Assembly: GCA_002392405.1 (NCBI GenBank)
Contig: DGGY01000036.1
Coordinates: 1 to 64,000 of the forward strand
DNA: 64,000 bases
Reading direction: 5' to 3'
Source: Treponema sp. UBA3862
GTDB taxonomy: Bacteria > Spirochaetota > Spirochaetia > Treponematales > Treponemataceae
The notes below the pieces were generated by a model that was not told the origin of the DNA, did not search any database, and saw only the letters and a list, made by a program, of their open reading frames with translations. The translations under genes and the position numbers were made by a program. The first letter of the stretch is position 1, and each line of letters opens with the position of its first letter. Shown here piece after piece: positions 1 through 9,157 of this stretch.

Positions 1-1719
1 AGAATTTATACGACTTGGGCGCAGACTGGTAAAGCAACAATTAATCTTTCTCGAGACCTTGCTACAGCAGAAGATATTTTTGTTTGTTATGACCAGCCGA
101 CATCAAGCACTGCAATCGGCGTAGAAAAATCGACAGGAAATATGGGGGTAACTATGTTTCCTGACCATGTAGGTAGCGGCGGTGTATTTGGTGATTGGGG
201 CTTAGGAAATCACAATATCGTTGGTGGTGTTGGATTTATTGCGGTAAATTCTAATTCTAAAATAACAAAATCTTCTGATGAAGATAAACGTTCACCAATT
301 ATTTCTGCTGATTCTAATACTGCAACAAGTAATAGTCTTAATCCGAATATTCGTTTAGATGGACATACTGATTCACCATATTATCCAATTGGTACCCATG
401 AATTCGCGCGAAACCCAGGTTCATTCAGTGCTCCACAGACGATAAGATATGGTGATATTGGGCATTCTTTGTATTATGATGAGACAAATGGTTCATTGAA
501 ATATGTTTGTGTCCCTATTTCAACTAATGGAAATGGAACCGAGGCATACAATGATGGGCGAATGTTTGACACTGTTGTTGTTGATGGACCTGCTAATAGT
601 TATGACCGTCAGCACGAGACTGGAAGTGGAACAGAAAATTATAAAGTAAGCTTCAATTCTACTGGTGAAAATACATACATCCAGACGGGAACGGCTGGCG
701 GATACTATAAATATGATTATCCTACAGTTAATACATCAAAAAATGGTACAACACAGAGTCATGCATTTACTGTTAACGGAAGCACAGTAACAGTTACTTT
801 CTCAAGCGCTGCAGAAAGAAATGCATGGAAGGCTCTTTATGATTCTAACGGGGCATCAATGGCATTTATCACTGCTGCAAACGCATATGATGCGTTCCCG
901 TTCGCAGATGCAACAAACTGTGAAAACGTAGGAACTACACAACTTCGTTATACATTTGCTGATGCAGTTCCGTCTTGTAATAGTGTAACAATCTGGGGTG
1001 GTCATAAAACAAATGTAACCGGTGTCGGAGGACGTTCTGCAAGTGCTGCAACAGCAGGCTACATTGACACTGCTACTTCTGCCGGTGAGTATTCTTCGAT
1101 CGATGTAACTTCTTCAGGCTGTCCTGTAATCATGTACAAGGCAGGCTCTAAGATTCGCCTTGCCTATACAACAAGCAAAACTCCTGCATATTCTGACTGG
1201 AATGTAATGGAAACAGGACTTTCCGGCGGTCTTTATATTTCAATGAAGATTGATACAGCTGCAACTGGTGTTAATAAAGACAGACTTCACGCTGTTTACA
1301 AGAACGGTTCAAAACTCATGTATGTAAGTGCAACCCGCAATACTACAACAGGTGCTTACACTTTCGGAACACCTGAAGTTATTGATACTAACGGTTCACT
1401 TACAATGAGTACTCTTTCTCTGTATGGAAATGCGCCTGTAATTACATACCTTAACAGCGAATCTTCTGAAGACGGCGTTAAGTATGCAAAGAAAGTAACT
1501 CTTGCAGACGACACGAGTGTATGGGATTATTCAGTAATTCCTGCTGTTGTTGCAGGAGGAACTGAATACTATGTATCTCCTAATAACTACCGTGTATACG
1601 TTGGTGCAAATGCAGGTGCATGGAGTGCAACACAGGATTCTGTATCCATGGCAAACTGCGAAGCCTTTGTCGGATACAAGACAAGCCGTATAGATGTTGT
1701 ATTCTTAAAGAAAGAGTAA
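1..1719 (+). CDS. Large secreted or surface protein, 3' part only
   Basis: The frame is open from the first base of the window, so this is the C-terminal 572 residues of a longer protein; the internal ATG at 142 is not a believable start because in-frame coding continues upstream without a stop. The visible part is rich in Ser, Thr, Gly, Asn and Tyr, poor in Lys/Glu helices, and contains many short beta-strand-like stretches with VTVTF and ITYLN patterns, typical of an exported beta-rich protein. No catalytic motif or anchor is visible, and I do not recognise the family. It ends with a Lys-Lys-Glu tail. The next gene is convergent, and a GC-rich spacer follows the stop. Confidence 0.75.
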   Translation, partial: RIYTTWAQTGKATINLSRDLATAEDIFVCYDQPTSSTAIGVEKSTGNMGVTMFPDHVGSGGVFGDWGLGNHNIVGGVGFIAVNSNSKITKSSDEDKRSPIISADSNTATSNSLNPNIRLDGHTDSPYYPIGTHEFARNPGSFSAPQTIRYGDIGHSLYYDETNGSLKYVCVPISTNGNGTEAYNDGRMFDTVVVDGPANSYDRQHETGSGTENYKVSFNSTGENTYIQTGTAGGYYKYDYPTVNTSKNGTTQSHAFTVNGSTVTVTFSSAAERNAWKALYDSNGASMAFITAANAYDAFPFADATNCENVGTTQLRYTFADAVPSCNSVTIWGGHKTNVTGVGGRSASAATAGYIDTATSAGEYSSIDVTSSGCPVIMYKAGSKIRLAYTTSKTPAYSDWNVMETGLSGGLYISMKIDTAATGVNKDRLHAVYKNGSKLMYVSATRNTTTGAYTFGTPEVIDTNGSLTMSTLSLYGNAPVITYLNSESSEDGVKYAKKVTLADDTSVWDYSVIPAVVAGGTEYYVSPNNYRVYVGANAGAWSATQDSVSMANCEAFVGYKTSRIDVVFLKKE

Positions 1720-1847
1720 CCATCCGGTCAGGGACTGGAACACCGCCGTAAGGCGTCCCCGGAGTGTAAGTCCGGGGATGAAGCGCGGAATGCGCGGAAG
1801 TGTGCAAGGCCCGGCCCGCTGCCGGCGGGAGACCGCCGTATAAAAAA
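1720..1847. other. GC-rich hairpin-rich spacer
   Basis: This stretch between two convergent genes is much richer in G and C than its neighbours. It contains a stem CCCCGGA/TCCGGGG (about 1757-1777) and further self-complementary CGCGG and GCCGGC runs. No start codon with a ribosome binding site is present. Similar GC-rich spacers lie at 30020-30140, 38262-38330 and 53989-54240, so it may be a degraded intergenic repeat. Confidence 0.45.
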
Positions 1848-1898
1848 AAGACCCGCGTTCTTTAATCAGAAAAAAACTGAACAAAGAATGCGGGTCTT
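1848..1898 (-). terminator. Intrinsic terminator, convergent genes
   Basis: Arms 1848-1863 and 1883-1898 (AAGACCCGC...GCGGGTCTT, one mismatch) form a 16-bp stem. The A-run at 1842-1849 gives a U-tract on the minus strand, so it terminates the gene ending at 1915. It may also stop reading from the left. Confidence 0.8.
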
Positions 1899-1914
1899 AT
1901 TATTTTCAGCAGTA

Positions 1915-3156
1915 TTATCTCGCAGCGATATCTTTTATTTTAAGCGAAATTGCTTTTGCAAGATCTTCTTTTTGAGAAAGGGTTAAATCAACTTCACGGC
2001 TCAGGCCGGCGAGGGGAGTTTCTGTTGCGGCTACCCAGAAACGGGCGTCATCTGACTGATGGTCTGGCGTGCGGCATTTTGCAAGAACAGGGGCAAGTCC
2101 TGTGGCACGGCTTAAGTTTTCCTGTCCCTGTGTTGAAATCATCCATTCTGCAGCTTTTGAAACTGCCTTATTTTTTCTGAGTGGTACTGCATAAATTACT
2201 TTTGCTGTAAAGTTTCTTTTTGATGAGTTTTTGTCCGACGGGAAATAAACCGAAGAAAATCTTTCGATTGTTTTTCCGTCAGCCCTTCTGTGCTGCTCTA
2301 AGGTCATGAACGACGCTGAAGCAAGTTTTGCCTTTAAGAATTCATTTGCATCAAAGTCTGTAAGGTTAAAGGATTCTTTGTTTATGTAGCCCTTTTTAAG
2401 CCAGTCAGCAAGAAAAGTAACTGATGAATAAAGCGGGGAGGTGTAATCATCGCAGAGTTCAGAAGCGAGTGTGATTTCGTTCCAGCCTGTAAGGTTTGAA
2501 CTGTTGATAAGGCTTACTGCTTTGCTGTATTCTTCTGCACTGTCAAAGGCTTCTGTAAGGGCTCCTAAAAGGTCGAGGAAAAGCTCTGGATTCTTTCCGC
2601 CGAAAACAAGAGGTGAATCTGTGAATTTTTTTTCGTATTTTAAGAAGGCTTCAAAATCTTTCCAGCTGTTTAAGGCACCGGTTTTTGAGCGCTTAAAGGC
2701 CTGTGTATCAATGTCAATTTCAAAATGACTTGAAAGAAGAGGAAGTGCCTGTACTGCTTTTGTGTTTTCATCTGTCAGGGCTGTGGAGCGGATTGTCGTA
2801 GTAAGGTCAGAAAGAGTCTGAGCTGATAGTCCGGTGTTTTTTGCTGCCTTTTTTACGGCATTTTTTACAGGAGCTCCGCTTACTGTGATTAAAAGTTCAG
2901 GGCGGCGTCCTGCTGCAAGATTTTCTGAAATTGTTTTTGCTGCGTCCAGCTTTTTCCAGGCGTATTTGACTCCTGAAGTTTTGTTCCATTCGTCGACTGC
3001 TGATTTTATGGCTGTAACTGTGCTGTCATCCAGTCCGTAGAAGGCAATTACGGGCTTTTTAAGGCAGATTAATGCAGAAACTGTAAGTGCCAGGACTAAA
3101 GCGAAGGCTGCGGCAGCTGTTATGATATTTTTTCTGGAATTAAAAAACTTTTTCAT
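1915..3156 (-). CDS. Extracellular solute-binding-like protein
   Basis: A 413-residue protein with an N-terminal Lys-rich segment and a hydrophobic core (about residues 12-31) ending in ALIC-LKK. This resembles a signal peptide or membrane anchor, but Ile before Cys is a poor spirochaete lipobox. The rest has the look of a type-1 (sugar-type) ABC solute-binding fold: an early AFYG strand, DEWNKTSG, an SWKDFEAFLKY segment, and a C-terminal WMISTQGQE stretch like the KAAWEFLKFLTS region of that family. A GGGGAT ribosome binding site lies 5-6 nt before the ATG. No permease or ATPase genes are adjacent, so the transporter partner, if any, is elsewhere. The family call is by general resemblance. 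Confidence 0.6.
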   Translation of the reverse strand: MKKFFNSRKNIITAAAAFALVLALTVSALICLKKPVIAFYGLDDSTVTAIKSAVDEWNKTSGVKYAWKKLDAAKTISENLAAGRRPELLITVSGAPVKNAVKKAAKNTGLSAQTLSDLTTTIRSTALTDENTKAVQALPLLSSHFEIDIDTQAFKRSKTGALNSWKDFEAFLKYEKKFTDSPLVFGGKNPELFLDLLGALTEAFDSAEEYSKAVSLINSSNLTGWNEITLASELCDDYTSPLYSSVTFLADWLKKGYINKESFNLTDFDANEFLKAKLASASFMTLEQHRRADGKTIERFSSVYFPSDKNSSKRNFTAKVIYAVPLRKNKAVSKAAEWMISTQGQENLSRATGLAPVLAKCRTPDHQSDDARFWVAATETPLAGLSREVDLTLSQKEDLAKAISLKIKDIAAR

Positions 3157-3336
3157 GAATTATCCCCTTTAAATCAATTATAGCTCAGCTCTGAAAAATA
3201 AACTATCTGTGAATGGTTCGGTTTTACGAAAAAAAGTTTTTAAGTTATAAAATGACAAATCTTATTTTTCGCTGTAAAATGTTTTATAAAGTTGTTAAGT
3301 TTTCCGTCTGTTACGGACGGCTCTGGGGGATTTATT

Positions 3337-3948
3337 ATGAAAAAAGTATTTTATACAGTTTTGACTGCTGCACTTGTTTTTTTATATGCAGGCTGCGGTT
3401 CAACTTCAGGTAATGTTGAACGTATTGCTGCTGAGACTCAGACTGATCTCAGTGGTTACTGGAATGACACTGATGTCCGCATTGTTGCTGAAAATTTAAT
3501 CGATCAGTGTGTTAATGCAAAGGCTATTGCTGCTTTCTCTTATGGAAAAAAGCGTGAACCTGTAGTAATTTTAGGAACATTTAAGAATCAGAGTGATGAA
3601 CATATTGATACTACAATTCTTTCCAAAAAGTTTGAAATCGCATTGATTAACAGCGGAAAGGTTGATTTTGTAGCTTCTTCTTCTGAACGCGGAGAAATCC
3701 GTGATGAGCGAAATGAACAGCAGACTTTTGCTTCAGAAAGCACTGCAAAGAGCCTTGGAAATGAAACAGGTGCTGACTTCATGCTCATTGGTGCCGTAAA
3801 GACTATTGTCGATTCTACTGCTGGAAAATCTACAAGAACTTATTATGTAACAGCTGAACTTATTGATATTGAAACAAACCGTAAGCTCTGGGCCGGCGAA
3901 GATTCATCAATCAAGAAGGTTATTAAAACTCCTAACTACAGGTATTAG
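3337..3948 (+). CDS. LpoB-like lipoprotein (PBP activator family)
   Basis: The 203-residue protein starts at the ATG at 3337, 6 nt after a GGGGGA ribosome binding site; an upstream in-frame ATG at 3292 would put extra residues before a normal signal peptide. The signal peptide ends in a clear lipobox, LYAGC, so it should be a lipoprotein. The body matches the penicillin-binding-protein activator LpoB type: DVRIVAENLIDQC, VVILGTFKNQSDEHIDT, a GADFMLIGAV strand and a C-terminal YYVTAELIDIETNRKLW segment. In gammaproteobacteria LpoB stimulates PBP1b; spirochaete members are uncharacterised, so the family is clear but the role is inferred. It precedes an LPP20-like protein by 72 nt and may be cotranscribed with it. 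Confidence 0.75.
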   Translation: MKKVFYTVLTAALVFLYAGCGSTSGNVERIAAETQTDLSGYWNDTDVRIVAENLIDQCVNAKAIAAFSYGKKREPVVILGTFKNQSDEHIDTTILSKKFEIALINSGKVDFVASSSERGEIRDERNEQQTFASESTAKSLGNETGADFMLIGAVKTIVDSTAGKSTRTYYVTAELIDIETNRKLWAGEDSSIKKVIKTPNYRY

Positions 3949-4020
3949 AAAAATTACAGGTCTATTGCCACGATTTTTTTTAATATTTGATTCAGCTTTT
4001 TATAACGGAATTGCCCTGTC

Positions 4021-4974
4021 ATGAAAAAATATATTACTGCTGTTTTGATTTCTTTCTCAGCCGTTTTTCTTCTTGCTGCAAGAGGAAGAAAAGATGTTTT
4101 TTCTTTTGAGGCTTTAGAAAAAAAATATCCGTCTTCGCAATACATTACCGGAACGGGGCAGGGGGCTTCCCTTGCTTCTGCTTCGGGAGCGGCAAAATTA
4201 AGCATCTGTCAGACCCTGGGGGAAAGCTTAAAGGGACAGCAGAATGTTCAGGAATCTTCTTACAGTACAGGAGACCAGGACAGTTCCTTAAAAATCAGCG
4301 TAAATGAGACTGTTCTTTACGAACATATTACAGGCATTGAAGTAAAGGAAAATTACAGAACAAAAAGTGGGGAATGGATCTGTGCAGCTGTTCTGAATAA
4401 AAAAGATGCCGAAGCTTATTACAGCCGCCTTGCCCGGGAAAATGATTCAAAAATCTCTGAGCTTGTTTCAAGGGCTGTGAATTCCGGTGCTTCTTTTGAA
4501 AGCCTTGAACTGATGAATCAGGCTGTAACGCTTGCTGAAGATAATCAGTATAATCTTGACATCCTTTTGGCCTTAACAAAAAAGCGGCCGCTCATGACTT
4601 ACGGAACAGTCCAGTCAGTTATGCTGAAAGCAAAGGACATGGCAAAAGAGATTTCTGTAAGTATCACTGTAAATAATGACAAAGACGGTCAGGTTCTTGG
4701 TGCTTTTGTAAAATATTTTTCTGAAAAGGGAATTTCTGTAGTTAAGGGAAAGGCATTGTTTTTAATCAGGGCTGATATTTCTCTTGAGAATACTCAGTCA
4801 CCTGACCAGAAAAATATTTTTGTACGATATATCCTCAATACGACGGTTCTTGATTCATCTGAAAATACAGTAAAATCTTTTAATATTAACGGCCGTGAAG
4901 GTCATGTAACTTATGAGCAGGCAGTTCAGCGCTGCTATAAAAAAATCTGCCAGCGAATTGAAGAGGAATATTGA
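4021..4974 (+). CDS. LPP20-like exported protein lacking lipobox Cys
   Basis: 317 residues. The N-terminus is a good signal peptide (MKKYITAVLISFS...VFLLAA), but where a lipoprotein would read LLAAC the sequence reads LLAAR-GR, so the acylated cysteine is Arg. After it comes a domain like the LPP20 lipoprotein family: ITGTGQGASLASASGAAKLSI followed by VNETVLYEHITGIEV and a KSGEWICAAVLNKKDA strand. The C-terminal half has a second alpha/beta region ending in EQAVQRCYKKICQRIEEEY. No ribosome binding site is obvious before the ATG. It sits just after the LpoB-like lipoprotein, and its stop codon is followed at once by a structured repeat array. Confidence 0.6.
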   Translation: MKKYITAVLISFSAVFLLAARGRKDVFSFEALEKKYPSSQYITGTGQGASLASASGAAKLSICQTLGESLKGQQNVQESSYSTGDQDSSLKISVNETVLYEHITGIEVKENYRTKSGEWICAAVLNKKDAEAYYSRLARENDSKISELVSRAVNSGASFESLELMNQAVTLAEDNQYNLDILLALTKKRPLMTYGTVQSVMLKAKDMAKEISVSITVNNDKDGQVLGAFVKYFSEKGISVVKGKALFLIRADISLENTQSPDQKNIFVRYILNTTVLDSSENTVKSFNINGREGHVTYEQAVQRCYKKICQRIEEEY

Positions 4975-4975
4975 A

Positions 4976-5236
4976 TAGCAAAATCCATCCTTGGATTTTG
5001 CTATTCGCAGCAATTTTCTTCGAAAATTCCTGCTTGTCTGAACAGCGCATCCGTGCGCTGCATTTTTTTTGACCTCGAAAATCCATCCATGGATTTTGCT
5101 ATTCGCAGCAATTTTCTTTGAAAATTCCTGCTTGTTTGAACAGTGCGTCCTTGCGCTGCATTTTTTGTATTCGCAGCAATTTTCTTCGAAAATTCCTGCT
5201 TGTCTGAACAGCGCGTCCTTGCGCTGCATTTTTTGT
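4976..5236 (+). repeat. Three-copy structured 3' repeat array
   Basis: Fills the 306-nt gap before 5281. Core copies lie at 5003-5070, 5101-5166 and 5169-5236 and are nearly identical. Each core holds two hairpins: AATTTTC-ttc-GAAAATT, then CAGCGCA-tccg-TGCGCTG followed by a T-run, which would act as an intrinsic terminator. A further stem precedes copies 1 and 2: 4976-5003 (TAGCAAAATCCA/TGGATTTTGCTA) and 5079-5098 (AAAATCCA/TGGATTTT). A fourth, inverted copy lies at 21420-21506, also directly behind a stop codon. It has no conserved short repeats with unique spacers, so it is not CRISPR. Confidence 0.85.
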
Positions 5237-5280
5237 ATTTACTTGCTAACAACATTTTTTATTTTGCCGATAATTAAGAT

Positions 5281-7671
5281 ATGCGTGTATATTCATTTGT
5301 TATCGGTTCGATTTTTTTTCTTACATCCTGTGCGGCTTCTGCCCAGGGAGCTAAATCCATTTATAAACTGCCTGAAAGTTCAACAACTACTGTTGAAAAC
5401 GCTGGTGCTGGCGGTGTAATTGCGGGGGCTGATTCAGGTCTGTACCGCCTTACTGCAACAAAAACAGCCGTGCCATTGTGGACAGAAGGAAAAGTTTCTA
5501 AAATCATTCATACCCCTTCTGCATGGTATTTTCTTACAAGCCGTGGAATTTTGGCGTCAGCTGATTTAAAGACATTTGAATACCGCAACAACGGGCTTCC
5601 TTTCTTAAAGATGAAGGAAGTAAGCCCTGATCAGATAAGCTTTTCAAATAAACCTGCCCAGTTAAAGGATCTTGAAGTTCATCCTGAAAACCCGGCAATT
5701 CTTGTAACTGCAACTAAAGACAGGGTTTATATCACCTATGACGGCGGCCTTAACTGGCAGAATTTAGGTTCAATGAGCGGCTCTACTTCCGGAGTAAAAG
5801 CCGTTGCTGTCTGTACAATTGAAGACAGGCTTATTGTTTTCGAATCTCACCCGATTTTCGGCTTTTCATACATTGTGCCGCAGGCTACTAAACCGGCCTG
5901 GAACGACTGTAACGGCGGCTTTGAGAACATGAAGGGACAGACATATCCTGACGAAATTGCAGACATTCATCCTGTCGTTACAAAAAATGCTGACGGAACT
6001 TCTGTGACTACGGTTTATGTAAGCCAGACTTTCCTCCCGCGTATTTATAAATTCAACTGGGATTCTAAGCGTGCAGAACTTTTATACAGCGGAAAAGAGC
6101 CTGCAGATACAATTGACGGTCTTTTCTGGGACGGAAATGAGCTTTTATACACGCGTCCTGGGGAAATTGCGTCCTTTGATCCTTTAACACAGAACTTAGG
6201 CACCGTTCCTCAGAGTTATTATGCCTGGAAAAAGTCTTTTGCAGCTCTTGCACCCAATGACACTTTATATGCAGCCTGGATTCCAGATGAAAGGGATTTG
6301 TCACGAGGTCTTTCTTTAAGTGAACTCTGGCTTTTACGCCCTGAACTCTGCACAAACCAGTATGCTTCCAAAGCTTTAAACCGCCGTTCTGTTTACTGTC
6401 CTGCAAATCATGTTACAACACAGGCAGGAATCGACAAATATAAAAAAATTATTCTTGATAATAAACTCGACAGTCTTGTAATCGATATGAAAGATGATTA
6501 CGGACTTTTACGCTATGACGCAAAGGACAGCCTTGTCGTTGAGAAAGGATATATTTCTAAGTATCACATAGATTTAGCTCACTTTGTTTCAGAAATGAAA
6601 AAGAGTAATATCTATCTTATTGCCCGAATCGTTGTCTTTAAGGATAAAAACTTAAGCCAGTATGCAGGCGGAAAATACGCTGTCTGGGACAGAAGTTCAA
6701 ACCGTGCCTGGGTCGGAACAAAGGGCATGGAAGATGTAACGGATGAAAACGGCAATGTTACCGGCCAGCGCATGACTTACTATGATGAAAACTGGGTAGA
6801 TCCGTATTCTCCTGATGTATGGGACTATAATGTCCGTATTGCACGTGAACTTATTGCAGGCGGATTTGATGAAATCCAGTTCGATTATATCCGCTTCCCT
6901 ACAGACGGAAGAAACATGGCCAATGCGCAGTTCAGATGGAAGGATCAGGGAATGGATAAAGAAAGTGCACTGCTTTCATTCCTTTCTTATGCAAGAAAAA
7001 ATATAGATGCACCGATTGGAATTGATATCTATGGTGCAAACGGCTGGTACCGCTCGGGAACAAGAACAGGTCAGGATGTTGAACAGCTTTCTGAGTATGT
7101 TGATATCATCTGTCCGATGTTCTATCCGAGTCATTTTGAACAGAACTTCCTTGATTATGCGCCTGTTTCTGACAGACCCTACCGTATCTATTATTACGGC
7201 ACTTACCGTAACACTGTAATCGGCCGCAACAAAATAATCATCCGTCCGTGGGTTCAGGCCTTTTATATTTCCGTGCGCTATGACAGGCAGTGGTACAACA
7301 AGGATTACGTTCAGAAAGAGATTTACGGAGTTCGGGACAGCGTGGACAGAGGCTACATGTACTGGAACAATATTGGCCGTTATGACGATATTATGCCGGA
7401 TGTGGGAAAAACTCCGTATTCAGGCCCTGCTTACGAGGCTTCTCCTGATTACAGAAAACCGGCCCTCTCAAAAGGAAACTTAATGTATCCGCAGTCGGTT
7501 CAGCATGAAAACGAACTTGAAGATAATGACAGCGGAACTTCTGTACTCGATACAGTCAGAAGCGGTGAAGTAGGGGAAACAAAGGGAAGAAAAAACTCAA
7601 GCGTATTTCCTTCGATTTCGGATATAAGAAAACTGTGGCAGGCATACGAAAATGACAAACACGAAATATAG
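5281..7671 (+). CDS. DUF4015 glycosyl-hydrolase-like lipoprotein
   Basis: 796 residues. A short signal peptide ends in a lipobox, FFLTSC, so the protein is probably a lipoprotein. Residues about 30-350 look like a beta-propeller or sialidase-like sensor region (VYITYDGGLNWQNLG is a BNR-type motif). From about residue 365 the sequence matches the DUF4015 putative glycosyl-hydrolase TIM barrel: YCPANHVTT, LDSLVIDMKDDYG, YLIARIVVFKDKNL, DPYSPDVWDYNVRIARE, FDEIQFDYIRFPTDG and GIDIYGANGW. The Asp/Glu residues in FDEIQFDYIRFPTDG sit where hydrolases of this type carry acids. Its 3' end overlaps mnmE by 20 nt, so the two are probably cotranscribed. The substrate is unknown. Confidence 0.8.
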   Translation: MRVYSFVIGSIFFLTSCAASAQGAKSIYKLPESSTTTVENAGAGGVIAGADSGLYRLTATKTAVPLWTEGKVSKIIHTPSAWYFLTSRGILASADLKTFEYRNNGLPFLKMKEVSPDQISFSNKPAQLKDLEVHPENPAILVTATKDRVYITYDGGLNWQNLGSMSGSTSGVKAVAVCTIEDRLIVFESHPIFGFSYIVPQATKPAWNDCNGGFENMKGQTYPDEIADIHPVVTKNADGTSVTTVYVSQTFLPRIYKFNWDSKRAELLYSGKEPADTIDGLFWDGNELLYTRPGEIASFDPLTQNLGTVPQSYYAWKKSFAALAPNDTLYAAWIPDERDLSRGLSLSELWLLRPELCTNQYASKALNRRSVYCPANHVTTQAGIDKYKKIILDNKLDSLVIDMKDDYGLLRYDAKDSLVVEKGYISKYHIDLAHFVSEMKKSNIYLIARIVVFKDKNLSQYAGGKYAVWDRSSNRAWVGTKGMEDVTDENGNVTGQRMTYYDENWVDPYSPDVWDYNVRIARELIAGGFDEIQFDYIRFPTDGRNMANAQFRWKDQGMDKESALLSFLSYARKNIDAPIGIDIYGANGWYRSGTRTGQDVEQLSEYVDIICPMFYPSHFEQNFLDYAPVSDRPYRIYYYGTYRNTVIGRNKIIIRPWVQAFYISVRYDRQWYNKDYVQKEIYGVRDSVDRGYMYWNNIGRYDDIMPDVGKTPYSGPAYEASPDYRKPALSKGNLMYPQSVQHENELEDNDSGTSVLDTVRSGEVGETKGRKNSSVFPSISDIRKLWQAYENDKHEI

Positions 7672-9043
7672 CCCTGAAGAACTTATAGCTGCCATTGCTA
7701 CAGCCCTTGCTCCCGGTGCATTAGGGATTGTAAGGACAAGCGGAAGCGGCTGTATTGAGGCTGTCAGTAAGATTTTCTCACGCCCGAAAGCCCTGAAAGA
7801 AGCTCAGGGTAATACTCTTGTATACGGCTGGATTTTAGACGGAACTGAAAAAATAGACGAAGTTCTTGTTTCTGTGTTCCGTGCTCCCAAAAGTTTTACC
7901 GGTGAAGAAATGTGTGAAATAAGCTGTCACGGCGGTGTTGCTGTTGTAAACGCAGTTTATGAAACGCTCTTAAAAAACGGTTTCCGCCCTGCAGAAAGAG
8001 GCGAGTTTACTTTCCGTGCCTACATTAACGGAAAGGCAGATTTAACTAAGGCAGAAGCGGTACGGGAAATAATCGATTCAAAAACAAATGCCGGCCGTTC
8101 TCATGCTGCTGACCGTTTAAGCGGTGAGCTTTATAAAGAAATTGATTCAATCAAGACTCTTGTGACGGATACTCTGGCTGCAATTGAAGTTGATATTGAA
8201 TATCCAGAGGATGAAGAAACAATAGCCGACAGTTTTAATCCGTCTTCTCTTGAAGAAGCAGAAAACAGGCTTGGGAATCTTGTATCTTCCTGGAAAAGTG
8301 AAAAGCTTTATCAGGAAGGGGTAAAAATAGTCCTTGCGGGAAAAACCAATGCAGGAAAATCTTCTCTTTTTAATGCCCTTTTGAAGGAAGACCGTTCAAT
8401 TGTAAGTGACATTGAAGGAACAACCCGTGACTGGATTGAAAGCTGGATAAGCTTTGACGGTATTCCTGCCCGTCTTTTTGATACTGCAGGTTTAAGAAAA
8501 ACTGATGACGTAATTGAAGCAAAGGGGGTTGAGCTTACAAAAGACCTTGCTTCAAATGCTGACCTTGTCCTTTATCTTGTTGATTCTGCGGCCGGGCTTA
8601 GTGATGAAGATAAAAAATTCATAAAAGAAAACAATGAAATTCCGCTTATTGTGGTTTTCAATAAAACTGATCTTGCTGATAAAGAAAAAATCAGTGAGAT
8701 GGCAGATAAAGAACTTAAGGATTTCCTTACGGTAAAAATATCTGCAAAAAAAGGAACAGGGACAGGAGACCTTACTTCGCTTGTAAAGAAAGTTATCCTC
8801 GGGGAAGCTTCTGCAAAAAGTGAAGGTACGGGGCTTGGTTCTGAGCGGCAGAAAGAAAGCGTTCTTCAGGCTTATGAACGGGTAAAGCATGCCCTGGAGA
8901 TTTCACGGGACAGTTATTATGGACTTGATGCGGTTGTCCAGGATCTTGAAGATGCTCTGGACAGTCTTGGAGAAGTGACGGGCGAAGTGACTCCTGATGA
9001 CGTTCTCGGGTCAATTTTCAGCCATTTCTGTGTAGGGAAATGA
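7652..9043 (+). CDS. mnmE: tRNA modification GTPase MnmE
   Basis: 463 residues, the usual length. With MnmG it installs the 5-carboxymethylaminomethyl (or related) group on wobble U34 of certain tRNAs. The N-terminal folate-binding domain begins TIAAIATALAPGALGIVRTSG-like and is followed by GEMCEISCHGG and RAYINGKADLTKAEAV. The G domain carries the P-loop GKTNAGKSS (about residue 230), G2 TTRDW, G3 DTAG and G4 NKTD. The protein ends CVGK, the expected C-terminal catalytic cysteine motif. The start codon lies 20 nt inside the preceding gene. No mnmG is seen in the window. Confidence 0.95.
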   Translation: MTNTKYSPEELIAAIATALAPGALGIVRTSGSGCIEAVSKIFSRPKALKEAQGNTLVYGWILDGTEKIDEVLVSVFRAPKSFTGEEMCEISCHGGVAVVNAVYETLLKNGFRPAERGEFTFRAYINGKADLTKAEAVREIIDSKTNAGRSHAADRLSGELYKEIDSIKTLVTDTLAAIEVDIEYPEDEETIADSFNPSSLEEAENRLGNLVSSWKSEKLYQEGVKIVLAGKTNAGKSSLFNALLKEDRSIVSDIEGTTRDWIESWISFDGIPARLFDTAGLRKTDDVIEAKGVELTKDLASNADLVLYLVDSAAGLSDEDKKFIKENNEIPLIVVFNKTDLADKEKISEMADKELKDFLTVKISAKKGTGTGDLTSLVKKVILGEASAKSEGTGLGSERQKESVLQAYERVKHALEISRDSYYGLDAVVQDLEDALDSLGEVTGEVTPDDVLGSIFSHFCVGK

Positions 9044-9044
9044 T

Positions 9045-9074
9045 TTGACGGGGGTAGCGTACGAGTGATAAAAT
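9045..9074 (+). promoter_or_regulatory. Sigma70-type promoter for 9158 gene
   Basis: TTGACG (9045-9050), an 18-nt spacer and TAAAAT (9069-9074) immediately after the mnmE stop. It points at the outer-membrane/HD-GYP-like gene pair, with an expected 5' leader of about 75 nt. Confidence 0.6.
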
Positions 9075-9157
9075 TATAGTAAAGAAAAAGTGGATTATAA
9101 ATAGTTTTTATCATAAGCATGACCGCCAGAGCGGAGTTATTTTTTCAGGGAGCGTAC

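Noticed and set aside
142-1719. Complete gene starting at the ATG at 142
   Set aside because: The reading frame is open to base 1 with the same composition, so the gene begins outside the window.
4976-5236. CRISPR array
   Set aside because: Repeats are about 66 nt, adjacent, and the sequence between them is itself related; there are no short direct repeats with unique spacers and no cas genes.
5269-5274. Leaderless promoter for the DUF4015 gene at 5281
   Set aside because: GATAAT lies 6 nt before the ATG, but the nearest TTG-type box is 20 nt away and weak, so it is not counted with the stronger set.
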